Source of the DNA: Pseudomonas gingeri
GTDB taxonomy: Bacteria > Pseudomonadota > Gammaproteobacteria > Pseudomonadales > Pseudomonadaceae
Direction of reading: 5' to 3'
Length of the DNA: 64,000 nucleotides
NCBI RefSeq assembly: GCF_013385425.1
Contig: NZ_JACAQA010000041.1
Span: 95,736 to 159,735 of the forward strand
Both the position numbers and the translations under genes were made by a program. Positions 53,143 through 62,494 of this stretch are shown in pieces. Every line of letters begins with the position of its first letter. Position 1 is the stretch's first letter. The notes beneath the pieces are model-generated. The model was not told the origin of the DNA. It was given only the letters and a program-made list of their open reading frames with translations, and searched no databases.

Positions 53143-54198
53143 TCACGAGAGCCCGCTAGCCACTGCATCCCCCAACAACCCCTCCCTCGCATCCCGAGTC
53201 TTCGACGTCAACAGCATCCGATACTGCCCCGGTGTCATGCCAAACCACTGGTGGCAGGCACGATAAAAGCTACTCAGTTCCCGAAACCCTACCCGATACG
53301 CCGCTTCCTGCAAGGTGCAGCACAGATTACCCAGATGAAACTCAGCCTGGCCCCGGCGCGTTTCATTGGCCAGCTCCTTATACGGCTGACCGGCCTTCTG
53401 CAGCAGCCGTTGCAAGGTACGCTTGCTCATGCACAGCTTCCTGGCCATGTCTTCGATATGCGGGACGCCCTCGCTCAGCGACTCCAGAATCATCTTGCGT
53501 ACTTCCCCCGGTACCGAGAAATAACGGCGGGTCGACAGGTGCATCTCGGCAACCAGTTCATGCAAGGTTGCCAACTCCTTGTTCGCCGAAGAAAGCGGTT
53601 TTTCCAGATCGCTGTTGGCCAACACAATCGAATAGCAGCTTGCGCCGTACTTCACCGGGCAATGGAATGTGTGCTCATACACCGAAACATCCGCCGGAAT
53701 CGAATGCATCACGCCGACTCCGCGCAACTGAAGCGCCGGGCCGACCAACATTCGACACAGCCCGAACATCGTGGCAATGCCGGCATCGCCGTATTGGCGC
53801 GGGACCTGGTTCGCGTCCAGAAAGTGGCAGGAGAACCGATGCTGCCCGCCCTCCTTGTGCAAGGACATGGCGATAGAGGTGTCGAGCAAAGTCACGAAGT
53901 GCACCAGCCGTTCCAGCGCCGCGTGCAACGTGGCGCTGGACATCATCACATAACCCACCACATCGAAGATGCCGGGGCCGGTTTGCGAGGTGGCGCGCAG
54001 GCCGATGTCGGGGTCGTGGGACAGTTCGGCGGCCAGGGTATAGAGGCGGTAGAGCTTGACCCGCGGAATCCATGACTCGTCGAAGCTCAAGGCCTGCACG
54101 TCCAGGTCCACGGTCTGGCAAAAGCTGTCGATGTCCAGCCCCGTCGACCGCAAGGCGTCGATCATGAAATGCGCTAATGAGGGGATGACCTCAGGCAT
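53143..54198 (-). CDS. AraC-family regulator, OruR/ArgR-like type
   Basis: 351 residues. The N-terminal 200 residues match the AraC_binding_2/arabinose-type domain of regulators such as OruR (MPEVIPSLAHFMIDALRSTGLD, FDVVGYVMMSSATLHAALERLVHF). The C terminus holds the double HTH (IEDMARKLCMSKRTLQRLLQKAG; LQEAAYRVGFRELSSFYRACHQWFGMTPGQYR). It is divergent from the decarboxylase cluster, 238 bp away, so it is the likely regulator. Confidence 0.9.
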   Translation of the reverse strand: MPEVIPSLAHFMIDALRSTGLDIDSFCQTVDLDVQALSFDESWIPRVKLYRLYTLAAELSHDPDIGLRATSQTGPGIFDVVGYVMMSSATLHAALERLVHFVTLLDTSIAMSLHKEGGQHRFSCHFLDANQVPRQYGDAGIATMFGLCRMLVGPALQLRGVGVMHSIPADVSVYEHTFHCPVKYGASCYSIVLANSDLEKPLSSANKELATLHELVAEMHLSTRRYFSVPGEVRKMILESLSEGVPHIEDMARKLCMSKRTLQRLLQKAGQPYKELANETRRGQAEFHLGNLCCTLQEAAYRVGFRELSSFYRACHQWFGMTPGQYRMLLTSKTRDAREGLLGDAVASGLS

Positions 54199-54302
54199 GG
54201 ACGTTCCTTGATGGTTGCTGTGAAGCACAGCGCGCGCTGGCGATAGACCATCGAACGCTGCCGTCGTTCAGGTCACGGCGCTGTCCCTCTCAAATGAAGC
54301 AG

Positions 54303-54331
54303 ATGGCGCCAGATGCCAAGGCCATGGCGCC
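54303..54331. promoter_or_regulatory. direct repeats, possible AraC-type activator sites
   Basis: ATGGCGCC occurs at 54303-54310 and 54324-54331, exactly 21 bp apart, i.e. two helical turns. They lie 106-134 bp before the gad start in the divergent promoter region. The spacing suits AraC-family binding. Confidence 0.4.
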
Positions 54332-54436
54332 GTAGGCGATTGCCGGCCAGTGCGGCGAGGGTCAGATTGAGCCCCGGGCTGAGCCCAGCACGCCCTACTG
54401 TTTGCCTGGCTCCGTTGCCGATTATGGAGTTACTTC

Positions 54437-55855
54437 ATGGCTTTGCACCAGACCGTAGAAACGCGCGACCCCTCCATTGAAGACGTCTACTCAAGCGGCG
54501 CCTCAGAGCGTCGTTTGCCCAAATACCGACTGCCCGACCACTCCACCGCACCCTCGACGGCCTATAACCTGGTACGCGATGAGTTGCTGCTCGATGGTAA
54601 CTCCCGGCAGAACCTGGCGACCTTTTGCACCACCTGGGTCGAGCCGGAAGTCCAACAGTTGATGGCCGACTCCATCGACAAGAACATGATCGACAAGGAT
54701 GAATACCCGCAGACGGCTGAAATTGAAAACCGCTGCGTGCATATCATCGCCGATCTCTGGCACGCGCCGAAGTCGTGGCAAACCGTGGGCTGCTCGACCA
54801 CGGGCTCCAGTGAGGCGGCCATGTTGGGCGGTCTGGCCCTGAAGTGGAGCTGGAAGAAACGTCGCGAAGCCGCGGGCCTGCCGACCGACAAACCCAACTT
54901 CGTGTGCGGCCCGGTGCAGATCTGCTGGAAGAAGTTCGCGCGTTACTTCGACGTAGAGATTCGCGAAGTGCCCCTGCGGGACGGCGCGCTAGGTCTACGG
55001 CCCGAAGACTTGCGTGAGTTCTGTGACGAAAACACCATTGGTGTGGTGGCGACGCTGGGGGTCACCTTTACCGGTATTTACGAACCCGTGGCGGCACTGG
55101 CCCATGAACTCGACAGCCTCCAAAGTGAACTGGGGCTGGATATTCCCATCCATGTCGATGCGGCAAGCGGCGGCTTTATCGCGCCCTTCATCCAGCAAGA
55201 ACTCAGCTGGGATTTCAGCATCGAGCGGGTCAAGTCGATCAATGCCTCGGGCCACAAGTATGGCCTGGCGCCCCTGGGCGTCGGCTGGATTATCTGGCGA
55301 GCCAAGGCCGACTTGCCGGAAGACCTGATCTTCTACGTGGATTACCTGGGCGGCAATATGGCCACGTTCGCCTTGAACTTCAGTCGCCCGGGTGGCGAGA
55401 TCATCGCCCAGTACTACAACTTCCTGCGTTTGGGCCGCGAAGGTTATACCCGTATCCAGCAAGCCTGTTCGGACACCGCCCAATGGCTGGCGTCGGAGAT
55501 CGCCAAGATCGAGCCGCTTGAATTGGTCTATGACGGCAACGGTGGTCTGCCGGCGGTGTGCTACAAGCTCAAGGATGGGATCGAGCACGGCTTCACCCTC
55601 TATGACCTTTCCGAACGCGTACGCATGCGCGGTTGGCAGATTGCCTCGTACCCACTCCCGTCCGATCGCCAGGACATCGTGGTTCAGCGAGTCCTCGTAC
55701 GCCACGGTGTCAGCCGGGATTTGATCGCGATGCTGCTGGATGACCTGCACAAGGCCATCGCCTTCCTGCAGAAAAATCCGGTCCCGCATTCCGAGGCCGG
55801 GCCTACGTTCAACCATGGTGCCCTGTCGGCCGCCGATACCACGGCCAACCTTTAA
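54437..55855 (+). CDS. gadB: glutamate decarboxylase, PLP-dependent
   Basis: 472 residues, the size of GadB. It has the Gad N-terminal pattern, the substrate region STTGSSEAAMLGGLALKWSWKKRR, IHVDAASGGFIAPF with the PLP-binding Asp, and the Schiff-base Lys274 in INASGHKYGLAPLGVGW. It turns glutamate into GABA, using one proton. No GadC-type glutamate/GABA antiporter gene is nearby; AspT follows instead. A strong hairpin separates it from aspT. Confidence 0.93.
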   Translation: MALHQTVETRDPSIEDVYSSGASERRLPKYRLPDHSTAPSTAYNLVRDELLLDGNSRQNLATFCTTWVEPEVQQLMADSIDKNMIDKDEYPQTAEIENRCVHIIADLWHAPKSWQTVGCSTTGSSEAAMLGGLALKWSWKKRREAAGLPTDKPNFVCGPVQICWKKFARYFDVEIREVPLRDGALGLRPEDLREFCDENTIGVVATLGVTFTGIYEPVAALAHELDSLQSELGLDIPIHVDAASGGFIAPFIQQELSWDFSIERVKSINASGHKYGLAPLGVGWIIWRAKADLPEDLIFYVDYLGGNMATFALNFSRPGGEIIAQYYNFLRLGREGYTRIQQACSDTAQWLASEIAKIEPLELVYDGNGGLPAVCYKLKDGIEHGFTLYDLSERVRMRGWQIASYPLPSDRQDIVVQRVLVRHGVSRDLIAMLLDDLHKAIAFLQKNPVPHSEAGPTFNHGALSAADTTANL

Positions 55856-55869
55856 CCCCGCCTGACTCC

Positions 55870-55909
55870 GACCACCCGGGGCGCGCCTTCCATTGCGCCC
55901 CGGGTGGTC
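55870..55909 (+). terminator. 15-bp perfect hairpin between gadB and aspT
   Basis: GACCACCCGGGGCGC and its exact complement enclose ten bases. The stem is strong but is followed by GTGCCCTTTATT, a weak T-tract, so it may be a partial terminator or mRNA-processing barrier rather than a full stop. Confidence 0.6.
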
Positions 55910-55944
55910 GTGCCCTTTATTGCAAATAGCTTGAGGAAAGCAAT

Positions 55945-57633
55945 GTGAATTGGCTCCAAAGCACTCTGCGTGCCTACCCGGAGATGGCGATTTTCCTGTC
56001 CCTGGGTTTGGGATTCTGGTTTGGCGGCAAGTCATTCAGGGGGTTCAGCCTCGGCGCGGTGACCTCCACCTTGATTGCCTCACTGATCATCGGCCAGGCG
56101 GGGATTGTCATCTCGCCCAACGTCAAGAGCACCTTCTTCCTGATGTTCCTGTTCGCCGTCGGTTATGGCGTGGGGCCGCAGTTTGTCCGTGGCATCGCCA
56201 AGGATGGTTTGCCACAGGCGTTGTTTGCCGTGGTCATGTGTGTCCTGTGCCTGGCGGCGCCGATGCTGGCGACCTGGATCGCCGGTTACGGCCTCGGCTC
56301 GACGGCCGGGCTGTTCGCCGGTTCGCAGACGATCTCCGCGTCCATGGGCCTGGCCACCGATGCCATCAATCGGCTGGGCCTGGACGCCGAGCAGGCGCGC
56401 CAGCAACTCGATTCCATGCCGGTGGCCTATGCGGTCACCTATATTTTCGGCACCGTCGGTTCGGCGCTGATTCTGGCGTTGCTGGGGCCGAAGCTGCTGG
56501 GTATCAACCTGGTCGAAGCCTGCAAGGATTACGAACTGAGCATGGGCGGCCATCAGGACATCGCCAGCGAAGGCACGGCCTGGCACCGCTATGTGCTGCG
56601 CGCCTACAAGGTGCCGGAGCACAGTGCATTCGTCGGCCTCACCGTCCACCAGGCCGAAGCCCACTCCCATGGCAAGCGCGTGTTTATCGAGCGACTTCGG
56701 CGCCAGGGCAAGATTGAGCCCCTGACCCCCGGCACCATCCTTATGGCCGGTGACATCCTGGCAGTGGGTGGACGCAACGCCGATATCCTGGACCTGCTCG
56801 GCCATTCCGAAGCCGAGGTGGACGATCCGGAGTTGCTGGTGGTGCCGGTCGAAGGGGTCGATATCTTTGTCACCAATAAACAATACGATGGCCAGACGCT
56901 GGAGCAACTCTCCCACCTGCCGGGGGCCCACGGGGTGTTTATTCGCCGGATCAAGCGCGGCGCAATCGCCGCCGAGTTGCCGGTATTGCCCAAGACGGTC
57001 ATTCACCGTGGCGACATCATCACCCTGGCCGGGCTGACCTCGGACACCTCCGCGGCTGCCAAGGAGTTGGGCCAACCCGACCGCAAGAGCGACATGGCGG
57101 ATGTGGCGTTCATAGGCCTGGCGATCTTTATCGGCGCGCTGATCGGCGCTGCGGTGTTCACCGTCCATGGCGTGCCGATCACGCTCTCCACCGCCGGTGG
57201 CGCGTTGATCGCCGGTCTGGTCTTCGGCTGGTTGCGCTCGATTCACCCGACCTTCGGCAGAATCCCCGAGCCCACCGTCTGGTTCATGAACTCGGTGGGC
57301 TTGAACGTCTTCATTGCCGTGGTCGGCATCAATGCCGCGTCGGGCTTCGTCCATGGCCTGCAGACCCTGGGTGTGAGCCTCTTCCTCTGGGGCATCTTCG
57401 CCACCTCGGTGCCGCTGATCCTCGGGATGTTTATCGCGCGCTACGTCTTTCGTTTCCATCCCGCCCTGGTGTTGGGTTGCTGCGCCGGTGCGCGAACCAC
57501 CACCGCCGCGCTGGGGATGATCTGCGAGACCGCTAAAAGCAACGTCCCGGCCCTGGGTTACACCGTGACCTATGCCGTCGGCAACACATTGCTGACCATC
57601 TGGGGAATGGTGCTGATCGTCATTCTTTCCTGA
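55945..57633 (+). CDS. aspT: AspT, aspartate:alanine antiporter
   Basis: 562 residues, starting at GTG with AGGAAAG upstream. The N-terminal half has about five membrane segments, then a large cytoplasmic part with two RCK/TrkA-C-like domains (residues ~200-375, e.g. GTILMAGDILAVGGRNADIL), then another set of membrane segments; this split pattern is the AspT family signature. AspT takes up aspartate for alanine, and with aspartate 4-decarboxylase yields a proton motive force. It lies 59 bp upstream of aspD. Confidence 0.92.
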   Translation: MNWLQSTLRAYPEMAIFLSLGLGFWFGGKSFRGFSLGAVTSTLIASLIIGQAGIVISPNVKSTFFLMFLFAVGYGVGPQFVRGIAKDGLPQALFAVVMCVLCLAAPMLATWIAGYGLGSTAGLFAGSQTISASMGLATDAINRLGLDAEQARQQLDSMPVAYAVTYIFGTVGSALILALLGPKLLGINLVEACKDYELSMGGHQDIASEGTAWHRYVLRAYKVPEHSAFVGLTVHQAEAHSHGKRVFIERLRRQGKIEPLTPGTILMAGDILAVGGRNADILDLLGHSEAEVDDPELLVVPVEGVDIFVTNKQYDGQTLEQLSHLPGAHGVFIRRIKRGAIAAELPVLPKTVIHRGDIITLAGLTSDTSAAAKELGQPDRKSDMADVAFIGLAIFIGALIGAAVFTVHGVPITLSTAGGALIAGLVFGWLRSIHPTFGRIPEPTVWFMNSVGLNVFIAVVGINAASGFVHGLQTLGVSLFLWGIFATSVPLILGMFIARYVFRFHPALVLGCCAGARTTTAALGMICETAKSNVPALGYTVTYAVGNTLLTIWGMVLIVILS

Positions 57634-57692
57634 GATTGCCCTTCCGTATTCCCGTGCGGCCACTGGGTCGCACGTCAGACAAGGCCCCGTTC

Positions 57693-59288
57693 ATGACCCA
57701 TGATTACAGCCAATACGCAGCGCTGAGCCCCTTTGAACTCAAGGATGAACTGATCAAGGTGGCGAGCAGCCGAGAAAATCGCCTGATGCTCAACGCCGGT
57801 CGCGGCAACCCGAACTTTCTTGCCACGCTGCCGCGCCAGGCGTTTTGCCAACTGGGGTTGTTTGCCAACCACGAGGCCGAGCTGTCGTTTTCATTCCTGG
57901 GCAATGGCATCGGCGGCTTGCCGAAAGTCGAGGGCATCGAAGCGCGCATGGACCGCTTTCTGGCCGACAACGCCAGCCAGCCAGGTGTTGATCTGCTGAT
58001 GAAAATCACCAGTTACGTGCGCGACCAACTGGGTCTGGACGGCCCGGCGTTCCTCCATGAAATGGTCGAAGGCATCCTGGGCTGCAACTATCCGGTACCG
58101 CCGCGCATGCTGAGCATCAGCGAGAAAGTGGTGCGTGAGTATCTGGTCAAGGAAATGATCGGCGGCACCGTCTCGCGGGACGACTTCGATATTTTCGCGG
58201 TCGAAGGCGGCACGGCGGCCATGACCTACATTTTCAACAGCCTCAAGGAAAACAAGATCATCCACGCGGGCGATAAGGTGGCGATCGGCATGCCGACGTT
58301 CACGCCTTATTTCGAGATTCCGGTGCTGGAAGATTACGGTCTGGAGGTCGTGCATATCGACGCTTCACCGGAGCTGGACTGGCAGTATCCGCAGGCCGAA
58401 CTGGACAAGCTGCTGGACCCGGCGATCAAGGTTTTCTTCGTGGTCAACCCGAGCAACCCGGCGTCGGTGCGCATCGATGACCGCAGCCTGGCTTATATCG
58501 CCGAGTTGGTGGAAAAGCAGCGCCCGGATCTGTTCATCATCACCGATGACGTGTACGGCACCTTTGCCGACAACTTCACCTCGCTCTTTGCCACCTGCCC
58601 ACGCAATACGGCCCTGGTGTACTCGTTCTCCAAGTACTTCGGTTGCACCGGTTGGCGCCTGGGGGTGATTGCGCTGCACAAGGACAATATCCTCGACCAG
58701 CAAATCGCCGCGTATGACGAGGATAAGCACGCCGCGCTCAACCTGCGTTACCAGACGCTGGTGCCCGATACCTCGAAATTGAAGTTTATCGACCGGCTGG
58801 TGGCGGATAGTCGCTCAGTGGCGCTGAACCACACCGCCGGCCTGTCGACGCCTCAGCAAGTGCAGATGGTGTTGTTCTCGTTGTTTGCCCTGATCGACAG
58901 TACCGACAGCTACAAGCAGGTTCTGAAAAAACTGATTCGTCAGCGTCACCATGCCCTTTACCGTGAGCTTGGGGTGGCTATTCCGGTGGACGCGTTCGAG
59001 GTGGAGTACTACACGCTGCTGGACTTCGAGCAGATCACCGAAGAGTTGTACGGTGAGGCGTTTGCGCGTTGGGTTCATGACAATGTCGACCCGAATACGC
59101 TGTTGTTTCGGATCGCTGATGAGACGGGGATCGTTATGCTCCCGGCCACGGGGTTTGGCACCAAGAAGCCGGGTGGGCGTTTGTCCCTGGCCAATCTCAA
59201 CGAATATGACTACGCCAATATCGGCAAGGCTTTGCGCAAGCTGGCGGATGGTGCTTACGAGCACTATAGGGCGTCGCTGGAGAAGTGA
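57693..59288 (+). CDS. aspD: AspD, aspartate 4-decarboxylase (bifunctional aminotransferase)
   Basis: 531 residues, the usual size of the L-aspartate beta-decarboxylases. PLP Lys314 lies in ALVYSFSKYFGCTGWRLGV; FFVVNPSNPASVRID is the class I/II aminotransferase loop. It turns aspartate into alanine and CO2. I prefer the ATG at 57693 (AAGG upstream) over the TTG at 57636. With AspT it forms the aspartate-alanine metabolic cycle. Confidence 0.93.
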   Translation: MTHDYSQYAALSPFELKDELIKVASSRENRLMLNAGRGNPNFLATLPRQAFCQLGLFANHEAELSFSFLGNGIGGLPKVEGIEARMDRFLADNASQPGVDLLMKITSYVRDQLGLDGPAFLHEMVEGILGCNYPVPPRMLSISEKVVREYLVKEMIGGTVSRDDFDIFAVEGGTAAMTYIFNSLKENKIIHAGDKVAIGMPTFTPYFEIPVLEDYGLEVVHIDASPELDWQYPQAELDKLLDPAIKVFFVVNPSNPASVRIDDRSLAYIAELVEKQRPDLFIITDDVYGTFADNFTSLFATCPRNTALVYSFSKYFGCTGWRLGVIALHKDNILDQQIAAYDEDKHAALNLRYQTLVPDTSKLKFIDRLVADSRSVALNHTAGLSTPQQVQMVLFSLFALIDSTDSYKQVLKKLIRQRHHALYRELGVAIPVDAFEVEYYTLLDFEQITEELYGEAFARWVHDNVDPNTLLFRIADETGIVMLPATGFGTKKPGGRLSLANLNEYDYANIGKALRKLADGAYEHYRASLEK

Positions 59289-59722
59289 GGGTCATCTGAA
59301 GGCATCTCAATCGGCGCGCAGTTGAGCTTGGATCGTTCTTTCTGCGTCGCTGGATCAGCCGAGGGGGATCCGGACTCGCTTGAGCGTTTGGTGTTAACAG
59401 CAGAGCCTAACTGAGATGAGGAAGCCTGAAAACTATCAGAACAGATAGGTTTACTAGTGTCGGAAAGCTGTTAGGTTTCGATTGCCTCACCACACTATTT
59501 ATTGCAGATGAAGCGCTAAATTTTCTATTTTTAATGCGGTTCGTCGTGTGCTGATAAATATTAATACGGTGTGTAAAGAGAATACTTGGCTACTCAATGT
59601 AACTTCGCGCGCTGTCGCTGTTCCGCAGTTTTATGAGTCATACAGACTCGATGGCTATAACAGCGCGGACAATAAGGTACGGCTACGGGATCATCTGTGG
59701 ATTGACGGAGTGAGGATTGAAT
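59289..59722. other. 434-bp gap, AT-rich
   Basis: No convincing gene. A weak frame beginning at a TTG near 59548 runs to 59733 and overlaps the next start, but it has no ribosome-binding site. There is no clear terminator after aspD. Confidence 0.5.
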
Positions 59723-60286
59723 ATGAAAGCTGATTTGACCTTTGACTGGCTGTTTCTGGCAGGCATCGGCAACTCCGGGCCAACGCATTGGCAGCGCTAT
59801 TGGGAGGCCGAGCACACCAATACCCTGTGGCTGGAGCATCGCGACTGGGATAGCCCCAGTCGTGACGAGTGGGTCGGGGAGTTGCAGCAATTGCTTTCGA
59901 CCCGTCAGCGCCCGGTGGTGGTGGTCGCTCATAGCCTGGGCTGCCTGTTGCTACTGGAGTGGGCGGCGGAATATGCGCCCGCTTCGAATAAGGTTTTGGG
60001 GGCATTTCTGGTGGCGGTGCCGGACCCTCGCAGTACCAGGTTTCCCCAGGAAGCCACTGGCTTTCGCCCGGCCGAGGATTTTACCAGCCGCTTGCCGCTG
60101 ACTATGATCGCCAGCGAAAACGACCCCTATGGCGCCTTGGAATATGTCCAGCACAGCGCCCGGCAGTTGGGTTGCGAGTCTGTGAACGTCGGGGCGCAGG
60201 GACACATCAACGGCAAGTCGGAGTTGGGTTACTGGCACCCGGGATTCAGTCTTCTGCAAGATTTTACTCGGTCGCTGATCGCTTGA
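59723..60286 (+). CDS. RBBP9/YdeN-family serine hydrolase
   Basis: 187 residues, a small alpha/beta hydrolase. FLAGIGNSGPTHWQRYWE is the N-terminal signature of the family, VVVAHSLGCLLLLEW the nucleophile elbow (Ser in HSLGC), ASENDPYGALE the Asp region and GAQGHINGKSELGYW the His region. GAGG precedes the ATG at 59723; a TTG at 59717 is in frame. Substrate unknown. Confidence 0.88.
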   Translation: MKADLTFDWLFLAGIGNSGPTHWQRYWEAEHTNTLWLEHRDWDSPSRDEWVGELQQLLSTRQRPVVVVAHSLGCLLLLEWAAEYAPASNKVLGAFLVAVPDPRSTRFPQEATGFRPAEDFTSRLPLTMIASENDPYGALEYVQHSARQLGCESVNVGAQGHINGKSELGYWHPGFSLLQDFTRSLIA

Positions 60287-60451
60287 GCCGCCCTGCGTAG
60301 GCGTCTGATCGGGCGCCTGCGTGGTCCTGCCGATCAGGTCGACGATAGGTCTGCACGTACTACGCCTTTGTCCACATCTCACCTGTTTGCCTCGACGTTA
60401 TCACCCCTGGTGCAGTGGGCGCGGCCTTCAGTCAATCGCCTCGTATTCAAT

Positions 60452-61246
60452 CTAGACCTGGATGATCTGCATGGACAGTGCTTGCACCACTGCGGCGTTG
60501 CGGCTGGTCACGCCAAATTTTCTGCGGATGTTCTTGAAGTGAAAGTCCACATTGGCTTCCGAACAATTACAGATATTGGAGATCTCCCAACTGGTTTTGC
60601 CAATTGCACTCCATTGAAGGACTTCTTTTTCACGTCTGGTCAGTCGAACCTCATTGGCCGGCTTGGGCACGCAGAGAAATTTCAGGGCGCTTTGCAAGGC
60701 GGTGTCCTTGAGCCAGGAGAGTTCGTGCCAATTCGCCTGGATCACCACTTTGGCGGTGTGCTCATCGACCCCATCGATGCTCAGGCCAAAAGTGCCGAAC
60801 TGACCTTGGGGGCCATGCAGGGCCAAGGTCACGCCATTGATCAGAGCATGGCTGCCGGCTTTTTCGCGCAGCTCCCGCTGATTGCTACTGGTGTACAGCT
60901 GATCGGTCCATATCACAGGCAGAACACTGTGCATGCAGTGCCGCTCCAGCGGGTCGATAGTGGCGTAACCGGCGCGATCATAGGCCTCGATCCAGGATGT
61001 CGGGAAATCGCCAATAACCAGGGCACTGCGACAGTCGGCCTTGATGCTGGATCTCAAACAGAACAGAAAACGGCTAAACCCCAGGCACAAGACCCGCTCC
61101 TTCATGCAAGTCCGCCATTCGTTAATTGTGCTGATCCGATTGAGGTCCGAGAACGATTCGATGGGTGGTGGTGTTGCTGTAGAAGAGCCACAAGCTGGCC
61201 GGCAGCAGCATCCCTGAAAGTGTTCTTCAGGGCGCACAGGTGTCAT
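60452..61246 (-). CDS. LuxR-type quorum-sensing regulator (solo)
   Basis: 264 residues from the first ATG. The acyl-homoserine-lactone-binding domain shows the usual marks: LGFSRFLFCLRSS, VIGDFPTSWIEAYDRAGYATIDPLERH, VIWTD and GVTLALHGPQGQFGTFGLS. The C-terminal HTH is LTRREKEVLQWSAIGKTSWEISNICNCSEANVDFHFKNIRRKFGV, the canonical LuxR type. The first ~30 residues are not family-like and the start is uncertain; a later ATG at 61105 would cut the first helix. It overlaps the upstream acyl-CoA synthetase remnant by 20 bp. No luxI is in the window. Confidence 0.85.
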   Translation of the reverse strand: MTPVRPEEHFQGCCCRPACGSSTATPPPIESFSDLNRISTINEWRTCMKERVLCLGFSRFLFCLRSSIKADCRSALVIGDFPTSWIEAYDRAGYATIDPLERHCMHSVLPVIWTDQLYTSSNQRELREKAGSHALINGVTLALHGPQGQFGTFGLSIDGVDEHTAKVVIQANWHELSWLKDTALQSALKFLCVPKPANEVRLTRREKEVLQWSAIGKTSWEISNICNCSEANVDFHFKNIRRKFGVTSRNAAVVQALSMQIIQV

Positions 61247-62165
61247 TGGCGCTGGCCTTCAACCACCGGCGCAGCTCCGTCTTCAGGAGCTCGCCGTAGC
61301 TGTTCCTGAGCAGCACGCTGCGCAGGTCTGTCGGGTAGATGGGCGCGTCGCCATAGATAATGGTTTTGATCCCCCCGCCGTCGTAGCCTTGGTGGCGAGC
61401 TTGCTCGACCATATGCGTGAACATGGCGGGCGTCACGAACAGCGTGATATTGCCGAACCCACTCGCCAGCTCGAACAGTTCCTCGGCCTTGAAGTCGCGG
61501 GACTCCGGGACGATATGGCGAGCAGCCCGGCGTACATGGATCAGGCTGTAGAGTCCGGCACAGTGAGACATCGGTGCCGCATACACCACGACCTCATCGG
61601 CGTCGAGCGGATCGACATCGGGCGAACAGCCCTGCGACATGGCCGTCAAGTTGCCGTGGCTGAGCATCACTGCCTTGGCGTCGCCTGCGCTGTTGGAGGT
61701 GTAGAACAGCCAGGCGAGGTCGTCGGCGCGACGCGGATACGGTGTGTCGGGCGGCGAAGGGATCGAGGTGAGTGCACCCATGTCCTCTCGATCCAGTTCG
61801 TGGCAACCCAGGGGGAGCCTCTCGGGGGAGAACACCTGGCCGCCGTCGGTGAAAATCAGCCGGGCGTCGGCGTTGCCGACGATCCAGCCGGCCTCGACGG
61901 GGTGCAGTTTGCAGTCGATCGGCACCGCCACGGCGCCGGCCCACCAGATGGCGTAGAGCAGTTCGAGGTATTCGCAGCAGTTCTGCATAAACAGGGCGAC
62001 GCGGTCGCCGGGAGCGATACCGTGCTCGTCGATCAGATAGGCGGCCCGGTGTCGGACCAGGGCGACAAAGGCGCCGTAGTTGGTGACGGGCTGCTGCCCT
62101 TCGAACAAGGCCGGACGCTTCGGGTATCGAAGGCCGGCTTCATCCAGCCAGTTGGCGATATTCAT
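61227..62165 (-). pseudogene. AMP-binding acyl-CoA synthetase remnant, internally deleted
   Basis: 312 residues where the family has about 510. The N-terminal part is normal to KTIIYGDAPIYPTDL; it then joins directly to the C-terminal tail RNSYGELLKTELRRWLK, so the middle and C-terminal lid (about 190 residues) are missing near 61320. The P-loop-like motif reads YTSNSAGDAKAVMLSH instead of YTSGTTGxPKGVMLSH, so adenylation should fail. The ATG at 62165 has AGGAG six bases upstream; 62201 with AAGGA is also possible. It is a relic, or a truncated protein with another role. Confidence 0.72.
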
Positions 62166-62494
62166 GCTCGGCTCCTGCGTGCCAATGGCTTCCAAATCCA
62201 TCTTTGAGTCCTTCTGAACTGGCTTTTAAAACCCGTCTCTCCGCGGAGCTATCTGTTCTACAACCCTATGGAGAAGGCAATCAACCTCCCTTTAATGCCT
62301 TGCAACCAAGACAAATGAGTGTTCAACAAGAAGGGTGGGCAACCATAGGTGAGCAGGAGCTTGCGGCAGACAAATCCTGATCCCATCAAAACGCGGGTGC
62401 CGTTGAGATGGCCGATATACTTTGGCTTACATTAAATGGCTGGCGGGCTTTAAAATATCGGTCATTTTTTACGATTTCTGTTAGGTGGGCTTAC
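62166..62494. other. divergent promoter region between the synthetase remnant and the LysR gene
   Basis: About 330 bp, becoming AT-rich to the right. It should hold the promoters of both genes. I see no clear operator palindrome. Confidence 0.5.

Noticed and set aside
59548..59733. 61-codon frame before the RBBP9-type gene
   Set aside because: It starts with TTG without a ribosome-binding site, overlaps the next gene's start and resembles no family.
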